A stretch of 64,000 nt of DNA, from assembly GCA_947565425.1 (NCBI GenBank), contig CANOFW010000010.1, positions 29,349 to 93,348 on the forward strand. The letters run 5' to 3'. The DNA comes from an uncultured Lachnospiraceae bacterium. Lineage in GTDB: Bacteria > Bacillota > Clostridia > Lachnospirales > Lachnospiraceae. The position numbers and the translations under genes were made by a program. Below are positions 27,701 through 36,100 of this stretch, one piece after another (position 1 is the stretch's first letter; each line of letters starts with the position of its first letter). The notes beneath the pieces were generated by a model, which did no database searches, was not told the DNA's origin, and saw nothing but the letters and a program-made list of their open reading frames with translations.

Positions 27701-28849
27701 GCGGCAAATGAAGCGGAGAATTATACCGGGACAAAATTTGTGGTAGATATGACAGAACCGGAGATTGAAATTACCAATGTAGACGATATGAACGCTTACA
27801 ATGGAACGGTGGCGCCGGGCGTTACCTTCCATGACATCAACTGTGATGCGCAGAGCGTGAAAATCACTTTAAATGGGTACAAGCATGAGCCGCAGGATTT
27901 GACGGGAAGCATGTCAAGTGAAACGCATGGCGGCAGCGTGCAGTTGGAGGATTTCGCTCATACGACAGAGATGGACGACGTCTATACGCTGACGGCACAG
28001 GTGACGGATTTGGCTGGAAACAGCAAGGAAGTATCAAAGGTATTCTCGGTCAACCGTTATGGCTCCAATTACATATTAAGTAAAGATACCAACAAGCTAG
28101 TGAATGATTATTATGCGAATCAGGAAGAAGATCTCGTCATTCATGAGGTCAATGTAAGCTCTCTGGAGACCGAAGGCATTACATGCAGCCGCGACGGTGA
28201 GCTGGTGAAACTGGAAGAGGGACAGAACTATGAGATAAAAGATGAAGGAACGGAATATGCCTCCTGGAAAGAGTACACCTATACGGTTTATGCAGATAAC
28301 TTTGCAGAGGAAGGTTCTTATATGGTAACCGTTCTTTCTACCGATACAGCGAAAAACAGCATGACGAATCGTACGGCTAAGGCCAAGGAGTATGCGAAGG
28401 AAGTTGAGTTTGTCATTGATAAGACGGCACCCACTAGCGTTATTTCTGGTGTGGAGAACAATAAGCAATATGTGGAAGCAAAGCACGAAGTGAAGATTGA
28501 CAGTCAGGATAATATTGCAATTGACAGCGTGGAAGTGTATATGAACGACAAAGGTACGCCAGTTGCAACCTGGAGTCAGCAAGAGCTTGCAGAAAATGAC
28601 GGCATTATGAGCTATGTACTTAACGCGGCACCTCACTGGCAGAATCTGCGTGTAGTTGCATTAGATAAAGCAGGAAATCGCTCTGAGAGTGATACCATTC
28701 GCTGTCTGCTGACAACCAATATCCTGGTACAGTTCTATAATAACCGGATTCTGTTCTTTGGAACGCTCTTTCTATTGGCGGCAGCTGCAGGCTTCGGTTA
28801 CTGGTTACTGTTTGTAAAGCGCAGGAAAGCGCAAAAGCAGGAAAAATAA
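21776..28849 (+). CDS. Giant modular Ig-like surface protein, membrane-anchored
   Basis: The 2357-residue protein has a signal segment (about 10-35), more than 2200 residues of extracellular beta-rich repeats and a C-terminal transmembrane helix followed by a basic KRRKAQKQ tail. There is no LPxTG-type sorting signal. Two modules alternate. One begins with a DYGYYF-like core and a SGLKSISYRL-like strand, seen at about nt 22660, 24160, 24920 and 26430. The other begins with a FYNKER/ITVKERNFDEE-like core, seen at about 23380, 25640, 27160 and 27490. Each ends near a DKTxPEI or DRTAP joint typical of bacterial Ig-like domains. It lies inside the kinase/EssC operon, just after the small membrane protein, which is unusual for an adhesin. 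A role as an extracellular scaffold or as an EsaA substitute is inference. Confidence 0.85.
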   Translation: MKKRQWMKSKRFISLVLACLLVVSIIPWGDLVVRAEEEAFSITLQEEGGIGVVSDISIKEPQQVSPEDGSLADGKISGIPAGAKVTFHVAPEAGKYLEKVVSRKPIEGTPPDVSAGNVVTTQDGFAIEESVTVEQDGSGLYKVTMEEVTENLTLVCYYGELREEADAASYFTIKAVDSTSQESETYPAFGQAVDGKYYAKSGFFLCPAEGMKLKMEGEDSFSSEKRSYPEGNITTFFAQTTAGGSNFKKVSLKQPGVFLQLDSAAPEINEITFSGTGASESIWSKDSVVETTYGYYFQDSTTLHIKAEDNASGIHAITCRLENIDGSQATEVIEAGEGQEFALQVAKNFKGRIYIMAEDNVGNQSAEIQPAGVIVEDETNHESHAKITIDLPDTDCRDAQGHNLYQNDITIPLTVKDTYAGLKKIEWSLTVPSGEETEEIVQEGTIDIDNTGNLSGNTDGWNIVQEDNNLVTELNKELVVDRNENNITLNVTLTDRTDRETPGKETFSIDKTLPEITVTYNEGDSADSSADESNSRFYKNTREAVVTVKERNFQEDAENLSVSKALEEAGVTISEWKNEDGLSGISDEAKHTCTVTFPGDSAYRFSLAVTDLAGNQQTYQADGAADIFTVDQTAPVLSTDIEILPTDADNAKEYRQSAPEAITWYNQDVKFSFTAQDSVSGLYRVTSHDAQGVDGKLSNHVDETYELTDYSVDGVAYGKQGEVTEQKFTEAATAGEGTYQLAIEAMDYAGGETKKESGVIGVDKTAPKISRIVFSSAEESEDDWKDDSIEKTSYGYYFKEATTVKVYAEDAASGLKSISYRLKDVADTQEREYQTLIPQKDVQSGRDYVEVDIAANFKGQIYVYATDQVENQSGVIHPSGIIVENEDHHKGDAAIEVKMPEPSYQTTSGELFYHQDRINIPITVRDSYAGIQKVEWKLTYEGEDSTGNQSGAIEIGNDGNMPDESHGWEKKFYEDNLITEMAKTLTVTEAGNNILLEVILTDRAGNQTIETKRFHVDRTAPTIRGVTFSGSGHAESEWDHASVDQTDYGYYFREKTDVTVQAEDTSSGVKSITYRFVDINGTEKKETKNVDAKNQITFTIPAEFKGQIFVHATDHVANVSHELQTDGLIVESKRHHEENTKISLTMPQTFYEDAKKQKLYNNDINVPITVSDSYTGIRKVEWSVTSGTDKANNQSGVIEISNDGTLSGDSKDWNIRGEDENLITELAREITVRNNSNDIKLYVKLTDRAGHTTEREEIFSIDKTEPEISVSYNKKESPSTSVDNHYKEFYNQEREAQITVKERNFDEEQAEIILKKAFINAAVEISDWKSQDKLGGISDSAAYTCTITYQGSSAYNFSMHVTDLVGKEKTYHTDGTSDIFMVDKGKPSLNKENFKVTPQDRATARKYVDGQNVTWYNQNVDFSFTAKDSCSGLYQVSTSAVTMGELSGKFRRNINKTYPLEDYRIQENDYGKRGQVEEQSYVVATATGKNKSDKYRLLVEAADYAGNASDMQSKIIGIDMEKPKITGITFTGVGNQDSSWKSVTTVDSEDYGYYFRETATVKITATDVNANGSSGLKSISYRLEDIKDKAERKFVTPRLQTEGEEQFITFTVPEGFKGQIYAYATDNVGNQGNTEQPDGTVKESAQQAAEARIEITSPETSYQDAEGRPLYAKDTTFHLVVEDVHAGLRKIEWSVESEEDSDSNQTGTVDIDNNGSLSNGDWKVTARDENLVTKMERDLTVRNNSNHISLKVTLTDRAGNVTEYNDGRGLVFSIDKTQPQINVTYLENDASHEKYYNKDRTAVITVTERNFDEEATNRQIQISNTDGSIPAYGTWSHGGESGTDRATHTCTITYAADGDYTFTMTATDKAQNSAVYGNTDEFTIDQTKPEIDVSYSTADLSNGIYYKDECVATVTVKEHNFDDAGVVFTQVAELDGQTISAPVSGGWSSNGDVHTATIHYNIDGDYTLSVACEDMAANEAENYTGTKFVVDMTEPEIEITNVDDMNAYNGTVAPGVTFHDINCDAQSVKITLNGYKHEPQDLTGSMSSETHGGSVQLEDFAHTTEMDDVYTLTAQVTDLAGNSKEVSKVFSVNRYGSNYILSKDTNKLVNDYYANQEEDLVIHEVNVSSLETEGITCSRDGELVKLEEGQNYEIKDEGTEYASWKEYTYTVYADNFAEEGSYMVTVLSTDTAKNSMTNRTAKAKEYAKEVEFVIDKTAPTSVISGVENNKQYVEAKHEVKIDSQDNIAIDSVEVYMNDKGTPVATWSQQELAENDGIMSYVLNAAPHWQNLRVVALDKAGNRSESDTIRCLLTTNILVQFYNNRILFFGTLFLLAAAAGFGYWLLFVKRRKAQKQEK

Positions 28850-28883
28850 ATTTGGAAAACGCGGATGAAAGCGTTATTGGCGC

Positions 28884-28952
28884 CGGATTTGCACTGTGAA
28901 GCAGCAGTATTCCTCTGCAAATCCGTGCGCATCTAATGGAGAGGCTGTCACA
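28884..28952. repeat. Hairpin plus partial copy of the palindromic repeat arm
   Basis: CGGATTTGCA (28884-28893) and TGCAAATCCG (28916-28925) form a perfect 10-bp stem with a 22-base loop. Just after it, GAGAGGCTGTCACACGAATA (28930 onward) matches the outer arm of the 5563 element with a few changes. The hairpin has no U-tract, so it is more likely an RNA-processing or attenuation site than a terminator. It separates the giant surface gene from the second kinase gene. Confidence 0.55.
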
Positions 28953-28975
28953 CGAATATGGAAAGGGGGCGTCAG

Positions 28976-30874
28976 ATGGAACGCGGGCAGATTGTAGGGC
29001 AGATTTACCAGATTGTAGAGGAAATCGGCAACGGCGGGACAGGAGTGATTTATAAAGCGTACCATCTGCGCCTGGAAAAGTATGTGGTCATCAAGAAGAT
29101 TAAAGACAATTTCTGTATGCCTGTCAGTATGCGGTGGGAGGCAGACATCTTAAAGAAGTTACATCATACCTGTCTCCCTCAGGTGTACGACTTTATTCAG
29201 CAGGGAGGCCAGGTGTTCACGGTCATGGAATATATTGACGGCTGTGATTTGGAGTATTATCTGCGGCAGGGGATCTTTTTCCAGCCGCAGCAGCTTCTAG
29301 CCTGGCTTCGCGAGCTGTGTAGTGTTTTGGTGTATCTCCATTCTCAGAATCCGCCCATTTTGCACAGTGATATTAAACCCGCCAATATTATGGTCACGGC
29401 AGAAGGGCAGATTTATCTGATTGATTTTAATATATCCTTCGGGCTAGAGGAGGAACAAGATATCTTAGGCATTAGCCAGCATTATGCTGCGCCGGAGCAG
29501 GCATATCGGGCAAACTACTATGTGGCGACAGGAAGGGCAGAAAATTTTGTCTTGGATGGACGCATGGATTTGTACAGTCTGGCGGCAACGTTTTACGCTT
29601 TAATCTGTGGCATGCCTCCAAGTATGGATTACGAGACGAATATCCCGCTGGGGGCTATGCAGTTACCGCAGTTTTCACCATCGTTTCTGCATGTGATTGA
29701 CAAAGCCATGCAGGTAAATCCCCAAGATAGGTATCCTACGGCAAAGCAAATGTATGCGGCGTTAGTGGATTTGCGAAAGCTGGATGTACGTTATCGTAAA
29801 CTGCGTTTGGGGCAGGTCGCGGCGACTACGGGGTATGCCGTGTTGTTTATGATTTCCGTAGGACTTATTTTTCACGGCATAAAGACGCAGACACGGGAAA
29901 ATTTTCAGAAGGATTATGAAATTTTTTATGATGCAGTAAATCAGGAAAATGAGGAACAGATTTTAAATCAAGGGTTGTATATTCTGAATAAAGAATCTTA
30001 TCAGGCAATATTGGAGAAACAGTCGGAGGAAACAGCCGCGATATTCCATGCTGTTGGCAGTTATTATTATGAGCTGGAGGATTATGGAAACGCCAGCGTC
30101 TATTATGAAAAAGCGGCGGAGACGGCGGAGGGAAGCGCGCGGGCAGATTACAGTCGCGATTATGCAATTGCTTTGGCCAAGGAAGGGCGAATGGAAGAGG
30201 CACAGTACATGTTGCAGCAGTCGCAAGAGATTGGACTGAGCAGTGTAGATGCAAGCTATATTCGGGCCGAGATTGCATATGAGATGCAGGAGTATGAACA
30301 AGCATCCAAAGAGGCACAGGCGGTATTGGAAGGAAACGCAGACCCCTGGTTATGCCAGAAGGCATATATGTTGAAAGCGGATGCTGCAAAGGCCGAAGGA
30401 GATTATCAGGGACAAATTACCTGTCTGGAAGAGGCAAAGAACCTGGGGGAAAAGAACCTGGTACTGCAAAAGCTGGGAGCGGCATATGTGGATGCAGCAA
30501 GGCAAACACAAGGTACGACGGCGGCCAGAGAGTATTATAAAAAATCATTGGAAATTTATAAACGTTTGGCGTCCATGGCTTATCCCTCTGTGGAAGATCG
30601 GATAAATCTGGCGATTGTCTATCTACAGCTTGGTGAGAGTTATCATGGTCAAAAGATCTTACTCTCGTTGACAGAAGAACATGTATCGGATTATAGAGTT
30701 TGGATGTATTTGGCGTTTGCTTATGAGCAGGATGGGGATGCGGCAAGGATGAAATATTGTTGCGAGGAGGCTGTTAAATATTATGAAAGCGCTGGTATGT
30801 CCAAAGAGGAAGAGGTAAGCGGACAGGTCGCTCATTTATATGAATTATATGAAAGGACTGGTGAACGAAAATGA
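28976..30874 (+). CDS. Divergent membrane Ser/Thr kinase with TPR-like extracytoplasmic region
   Basis: The 632-residue protein has a kinase-fold domain (about 5-270) with glycine loop GNGGTGVIY and K40. The catalytic loop reads HSD (130-132, IKPANIM) and the metal-binding motif reads DFN (150-152) instead of HRD and DFG; the key aspartates remain, so activity is possible but uncertain. The activation segment HYAAPEQA is kept. A transmembrane helix (281-300) is followed by about 330 residues of TPR-like helical repeats outside. Kinase fold, one TM and helical outer domain is also the layout of EssB/YukC, which is otherwise missing here. The start is the second ATG (28976), preceded by AAAGGGGG; the first, at 28958, has no RBS. 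The next small gene overlaps its stop. Confidence 0.87.
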   Translation: MERGQIVGQIYQIVEEIGNGGTGVIYKAYHLRLEKYVVIKKIKDNFCMPVSMRWEADILKKLHHTCLPQVYDFIQQGGQVFTVMEYIDGCDLEYYLRQGIFFQPQQLLAWLRELCSVLVYLHSQNPPILHSDIKPANIMVTAEGQIYLIDFNISFGLEEEQDILGISQHYAAPEQAYRANYYVATGRAENFVLDGRMDLYSLAATFYALICGMPPSMDYETNIPLGAMQLPQFSPSFLHVIDKAMQVNPQDRYPTAKQMYAALVDLRKLDVRYRKLRLGQVAATTGYAVLFMISVGLIFHGIKTQTRENFQKDYEIFYDAVNQENEEQILNQGLYILNKESYQAILEKQSEETAAIFHAVGSYYYELEDYGNASVYYEKAAETAEGSARADYSRDYAIALAKEGRMEEAQYMLQQSQEIGLSSVDASYIRAEIAYEMQEYEQASKEAQAVLEGNADPWLCQKAYMLKADAAKAEGDYQGQITCLEEAKNLGEKNLVLQKLGAAYVDAARQTQGTTAAREYYKKSLEIYKRLASMAYPSVEDRINLAIVYLQLGESYHGQKILLSLTEEHVSDYRVWMYLAFAYEQDGDAARMKYCCEEAVKYYESAGMSKEEEVSGQVAHLYELYERTGERK

Positions 30875-30978
30875 CAGGGACATCTTATATCGTGGCTGGG
30901 ATTGTGTTGTTGTTAGTTTCCACAAGCATATTTTTATTGCTGCTGTTTTTGCTTCATCGGTGGGGAAAGACATTTTAA
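30871..30978 (+). CDS. 35-residue single-span membrane microprotein
   Basis: ATG at 30871 overlaps the stop of the kinase gene (ATGA) and the frame ends at TAA 30976-30978. The product starts MTGTSYIVAG, is almost entirely hydrophobic through the middle (LLLVSTSIFLLLLFLL), and ends HRWGKTF, the pattern of a single transmembrane helix with a short basic inner end. The next gene follows after 15 bases with its own GGAAGG. Translational coupling and the clean hydrophobic pattern support a real gene. It may be a small subunit of the secretion apparatus; no family is recognised. Confidence 0.6.
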   Translation: MTGTSYIVAGIVLLLVSTSIFLLLLFLLHRWGKTF

Positions 30979-30993
30979 GGAAGGTAAAATTTC

Positions 30994-32562
30994 ATGGATA
31001 ACAAAAGAAGGACGCTGGTAATCTGTATCATTAGTGCATTGCTTGTGATTTGCAGCGGAACGGTAGTTTTGTGTTTTATGTGGGCGGGCGATGCAGCTAC
31101 AACACTTGAAAAACAGATTCAGACGGCTGACATGTATTATGCCAAGGGCGATTATGAGCATGCAGTCATTGCTTATCAGGCGGCAATTGAGGAAGATAAG
31201 ACGGATGAAAAACCTTACCAGAGGTTGACAATGATTTATTTATCGCAAAATGAGATGACGCTGGCACAAAATGTATTAAGTATGGGAATTACCAATACAT
31301 CTTCGCCCAGGCTTATAGAGATGTGGAAGGTTTATTTTGGTGATGACGTACAAGTCGCGCAGGGGGAAGAAACAGAAGATTCCAAGGAAACGGTCGCAGA
31401 GATGACAGTGAACTGGCGTCTGCTTTCTGAAATCGCAGCGGCGACGTATCATGATTGTCAAATAAAGTATGGAGAGCCTTCGATTAGTCAAAAGGACCAG
31501 GTGTGTACGGTGACTTATGGAAAGACAGGGATTTCCTATCGGTATTATAATACATCGGATAATAGCAACGTGGTGGATCAAACGCTGGGACGTCCGTACG
31601 ATATGGCAAAAGCCAAAGAAGTCTCATTGGATAATCTTTCGCTTTTATTTGGAGGGATGGAAGATAGTTTGGACTATCAGACCTTGTCACAGCTTGATGT
31701 GCGGAAATTGAAAAAAGGCTATGACAAACAACTGAAACGCTATGTCGTCAGTTTCCTCTGTGGAAGCTGTAATGTTATGGTGGAAAGCGATGAAAACGGA
31801 AATATCACCTCTTGCAATGCCTGGAATAAGATTACGCCAGCACAAGCGGACGAGGAAGAGAAAGAATTTCCGGTGGAAGCACAGGTTTTGGATGCGACAA
31901 CCGGCGCAGGCGTTTTGGGGGCTATTGTAAATGTGCGCGCAGAGGATGACCAGACCGGAGAAATTCTTGCACAGACAGAGACGGATGCAGACGGATTTTG
32001 TGAGGTAGATTTGTTAAGCGGTTATTATCTGGCAGAGATTAAGATGGAAGGCTATATTACGGAATATTTTGAAATATATGTAGATCCTGTTGGTGATACG
32101 GAAAACTTACAGTTTGTCATCTCACCTACGGTAGAGAGCGGTCAGATCCGCATTGTCCTGGAATGGGGAAGTTCTCCCGCAGACTTAGACTCCCATTTGG
32201 AAGGGACGTTATCAGACGGTACGGGGGTAAATATTTATTTTGCAAATCAGACGTTATCCAAGAACGGAGAAGATCTGGTATCGCTGGATGTGGATGATAC
32301 CCGCGGATATGGGCCGGAGACGACCACCATCAATGACAGCGGCGGAAATTATCATTTCTATGTACTTGATTACCGGCAGGAGGGGACGCTGGGAATTAAT
32401 GGGGCGACGGTAAAGGTTTACATGCCGGGAGAGAAAGCGCCAGTTGTGATAGAAGCGCCGTCGGATGTGGTGAACGTCTGGGATGTGCTGAATATTGACG
32501 CTGGTGTATTAACTGTGAATAACCGCGCCGGGGAGTCAGACACCGAACAGGGCGCAAAGTAA
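30994..32562 (+). CDS. Membrane protein with TPR-like, carboxypeptidase-regulatory-like and YfaP-like domains
   Basis: The 522-residue protein has an N-terminal transmembrane helix (about 6-29) and a short TPR-like pair (YYAKGDYEHAVIAYQAAIEE). A middle region carries no recognised domain. An Ig-like carboxypeptidase-regulatory fold follows (about 285-375, VLDATTGAGVLGAIVNV, then a GY-x-L-AEI strand), with a C-terminal beta domain that begins LEWGSSPADLDSHL and resembles the YfaP/DUF2135 family. Most of the chain should lie outside the membrane. GGAAGG sits about 10 bases before the ATG. Its place between kinase 2 and the FHA/EssC genes suggests a structural part of the machine, but the function is unknown. 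Confidence 0.75.
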   Translation: MDNKRRTLVICIISALLVICSGTVVLCFMWAGDAATTLEKQIQTADMYYAKGDYEHAVIAYQAAIEEDKTDEKPYQRLTMIYLSQNEMTLAQNVLSMGITNTSSPRLIEMWKVYFGDDVQVAQGEETEDSKETVAEMTVNWRLLSEIAAATYHDCQIKYGEPSISQKDQVCTVTYGKTGISYRYYNTSDNSNVVDQTLGRPYDMAKAKEVSLDNLSLLFGGMEDSLDYQTLSQLDVRKLKKGYDKQLKRYVVSFLCGSCNVMVESDENGNITSCNAWNKITPAQADEEEKEFPVEAQVLDATTGAGVLGAIVNVRAEDDQTGEILAQTETDADGFCEVDLLSGYYLAEIKMEGYITEYFEIYVDPVGDTENLQFVISPTVESGQIRIVLEWGSSPADLDSHLEGTLSDGTGVNIYFANQTLSKNGEDLVSLDVDDTRGYGPETTTINDSGGNYHFYVLDYRQEGTLGINGATVKVYMPGEKAPVVIEAPSDVVNVWDVLNIDAGVLTVNNRAGESDTEQGAK

Positions 32563-32581
32563 ATAGTTGAGGTTGACGTAT

Positions 32582-33133
32582 ATGGAATGGTATGTAATCA
32601 CCATACTTCTTGCTCTGCTGGCAGTTTTGCTTGTGGCGCTGCTTATTGTTGTCTGTGTACGCAGATATCGTGATAAAAAAGAAATGGAAAAATATTATGA
32701 AGCAGCCAGACAGATGGTAAAGGAAGAAAGTCTGAATTATTCCTTGAAAAACCCTTATCTCAAGTCTTGCGCTATAACGGCGCGCAGCCCGCAAAAAATT
32801 ATGCTCTATGTAAAGTTTATCAAGAGCAATGAAAAGGGCGGTGTGATCTTTGACCCGGAGAAGGTGGTTATTTTCGGAAGGCAGAAGGAACAAGTATCTG
32901 TTTGTATTAACGAAGCCGTCGTGTCTTCTAAGCATTGCCAGGTTTATTTGAGCGGCGGCGAAATCTGGCTGGAAGATATGAATTCTGCCAATGGGACATG
33001 CCTGATTCGCAAGAGAAAGGAATACCGTTTGTCGCCAGGTTATCCTATCATGTTGGCAGACAAGGACGTCTTGCATGTAGGAAGCAGATATTTTCAAATA
33101 CAGATGTTCTATTATGATATGACAATGATGTAG
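32582..33133 (+). CDS. Membrane-anchored FHA-domain protein
   Basis: The 183-residue protein has an N-terminal transmembrane helix (about 4-26), a basic stop-transfer RRYRDKKE, and a cytoplasmic FHA domain (about 85-170) with FGRQKEQ, the SSKHCQVYL phosphopeptide-loop region and SANGTCL. It should dock threonine-phosphorylated partners at the membrane. I start it at ATG 32582 (GAGG nine bases upstream) rather than at a TTG five codons earlier. essC, which itself has FHA domains, follows 11 bases after its stop. The two proteins and the kinases probably form one membrane assembly (inference). Confidence 0.85.
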   Translation: MEWYVITILLALLAVLLVALLIVVCVRRYRDKKEMEKYYEAARQMVKEESLNYSLKNPYLKSCAITARSPQKIMLYVKFIKSNEKGGVIFDPEKVVIFGRQKEQVSVCINEAVVSSKHCQVYLSGGEIWLEDMNSANGTCLIRKRKEYRLSPGYPIMLADKDVLHVGSRYFQIQMFYYDMTMM

Positions 33134-33144
33134 GAGGAAAGGCC

Positions 33145-36100
33145 ATGATATTGATGATATACCAGAAAGATTCTTTTAAAGAATATCTGTTGCCCAATGG
33201 AAATAATATGAACTATTCTATCCGGTTGGAGAAAGAGATTTTTCATCTCAAGAAAGACATCGAACTCTGTCTGGATATTACGCAGAATCAATGGAATATC
33301 AAAGAAAGCCCGCAATATATATTAGTTTCAGACGGTAAAATATATAAGCATAAACAGCTTGCACAGGAAGAAATTTTACATATAAAAACAGAGGACAAAG
33401 AGCAGTTAGATGTGATTGCTGTAGCGCACAGCCCCGTTTTTCCCATCTTTCAGAAATACGATATTTCCCGTATGGTGGAGATTACGGTGGGCAAAGATGA
33501 GGGGAATATGATTTCTTATCAGTTTATGACGCTGGTATCGCAGAATCATTGCCGTATTGTCAAAGAAAACGGCTCCTTTTATGTGATAGACAGCAGTTCA
33601 AACGGAAGTTTCAGCAATGGCAGACGCATAAAGAAACAGCGTTTGGAATTTGGAGACGTCATCAATATTTTTGGACTGAACATTTTGTTTCTGGACGGTA
33701 TTCTGGGCGTTGCTGCCCATTATGGGGAAGCAGTGGTAGACCAAAAATATCTAAAACCCATAAAACCGGAACAAGTGGAAGAAAAGAGGCGGGAAGACGT
33801 TGGCAATGCGGCAACGGTGGAAGACAGGAATTATAACAGGCCGCCGCGTTATCTGCCGTCAATTAACCGAGAGAGCGTTGAAATCGAGGAACCGCCCAGC
33901 TTGCAGCACACTAAACAAAAACCTTTGATTTATACGATTGGACCGTCTTTTACCATGGCGTTGCCGATGATGTTAGGGTGCGGCTTCTCTTTTCTCAGTA
34001 CCCAGATGTCGGGCAGAACGTCCGGTGCATTTATGTTTACCGGAATCATTACGGCGGTGGCCTCCGCTACGCTTGGCGTAGTGTGGGCGCTTGCCAATCT
34101 CAAATATGCACAGCGCGAAGAGCGGGAAAATGAGCAGTCCAGGTTTAATGCTTACGGCAACTATCTCATTGAGACGGCCGACGATCTGAAGGCGAAATAT
34201 GAGCAAAATGCTAATGCACTGCGCGATTTGTACCCTTCTTCCAAGCAATGTTGTTACTTTGACCGTAGTTCCAACCGTATATGGAACCGCAATGTATCAC
34301 ATGAGGATTTCTTATTCCAGCGTCTTGGGCTTGGCAATATTCCTTTCCAGGTACAGATAAAGATACCGAAAGAGAAATTTAGTGTGCAGCAAGATCCCTT
34401 AAAACAGAAACCAGGTATCATTCAAAACGATTACCGTATGCTGGAAAATGTGCCGGTAGGCATTGATTTAAAGCAGTATCAGCTTTGGGGCATTGTAGGC
34501 GGTGCGGAGTCCAAAAGGACGATGAATATTGTCTATAATCTGGTGGCGCAGATTGCCGCCAATAATTGTTATACGGATGTAAAGATGGTATTTATCTACG
34601 ATGAACAAAAGCTAGGGGATAAAGAGGAATGGAGCTTTGTAAAGTGGCTGCCCCATGTATGGTCAGAAGATAAGAGCACGAGGTATGTTGCGGGAAATGC
34701 CTTGGAAGCCGGAGACGTCTTCTATGAACTGGCGAATATTCTCAGGAAACGCGGGGGTGAAGAGAACAATTCCCTGTCAGGGAAATCGTTTCCCAAACCC
34801 TGGTATGTGTTGTTTGTCTCTAATCCCAGGCTGTTAGAAGGGGAATTGATTGCCAAGTATGCGTACGAGCCCAGGGAAACCTATGGAATTACCACCATTC
34901 TACTTGCCGATTATGCATACCAACTCCCCAATGTCTGTGAGCATATTATTCAAAATGATTACAACTTTTGCGGTTTTTATCATGCGATGGATAACACGCA
35001 GGAGAAGCATACGGTTCAGTTTGAACAATTACATATCAAGGATATGAATCATCTTGCGGCTACGCTTGCCGGGATGGAGGTTAGTGAGCTGGAAAGCTCG
35101 GGCAATATTCCGGCGAGCCTGGAATTTTTGGAAATGTATCAGGTGAAGAAATTGGAGGAATTGCAGGTTTTAGAACGTTGGAGGAAGAGCAGAACATACC
35201 ACACCATGCGCGTGCTGGTGGGAAAAAAGATGGGTGGAGCGGACGCTTATCTGGATATCCATGAGAAGTATCATGGACCGCACGGCTTGATTGCTGGAAC
35301 GACTGGTTCCGGCAAAAGTGAGTTGTTACAGACGTATATCCTTTCTCTGGCGCTGAATTTCAGTCCAGATGATATTGGGTTCTTCATTATAGACTTCAAG
35401 GGCGGAGGCATGGCAAATCTTTTTTGCGGTCTTCCGCATATGGTGGGGCAGATTTCCAATCTGTCTGGTAATCAGGTCAGGCGGGCAATGATTTCTATCA
35501 AGAGTGAAAATGTAAGACGACAAAGAATATTCAGCGAACACGGCGTCAATAACATCAATCTGTATACCCGGCTCTACAAGGACGGTGAGGCGGCAGAACC
35601 GATTCCGCATCTGTTTATCATCATTGATGAATTTGCAGAGTTAAAGCGGGAGGAGCCAGAATTTATGCGGGAGTTAATCAGTGTGGCGCAGGTGGGAAGA
35701 AGCCTGGGCGTGCATTTGATTCTGGCAACGCAGAAGCCGAGCGGAACGGTAGACGACAATATCTGGAGCAACTCGAAATTCCGTCTTTGCCTGCGCGTGC
35801 AGGACAGAAGGGACAGCAATGACATGCTGCACAAGCCGGATGCTGCTTATTTGACACAGGCGGGTAGATGTTATCTGCAAGTGGGAAATGATGAATTGTA
35901 TGAGTTGTTTCAGTCGGGGTGGAGCGGCGCTGTCTATGACGAAAATACGGCAGAAACAAAAGCCGAGATTGCGCAGATGTTGACAAGGACAGGCAAGACG
36001 GCGATCGTTGGCAGCCGCATGAAAATAAAACGCAAAGAAGAAGAGCGCATAGGTTGGTATCAAAAGATTATAGAGCTCATAGAACAGTTGACGGCCAAAG

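Noticed and set aside
28850-28975. Possible regulatory RNA in the gap before the second kinase
   Set aside because: A perfect hairpin is present, but there is no promoter or U-tract, so I list it only as a repeat/hairpin.
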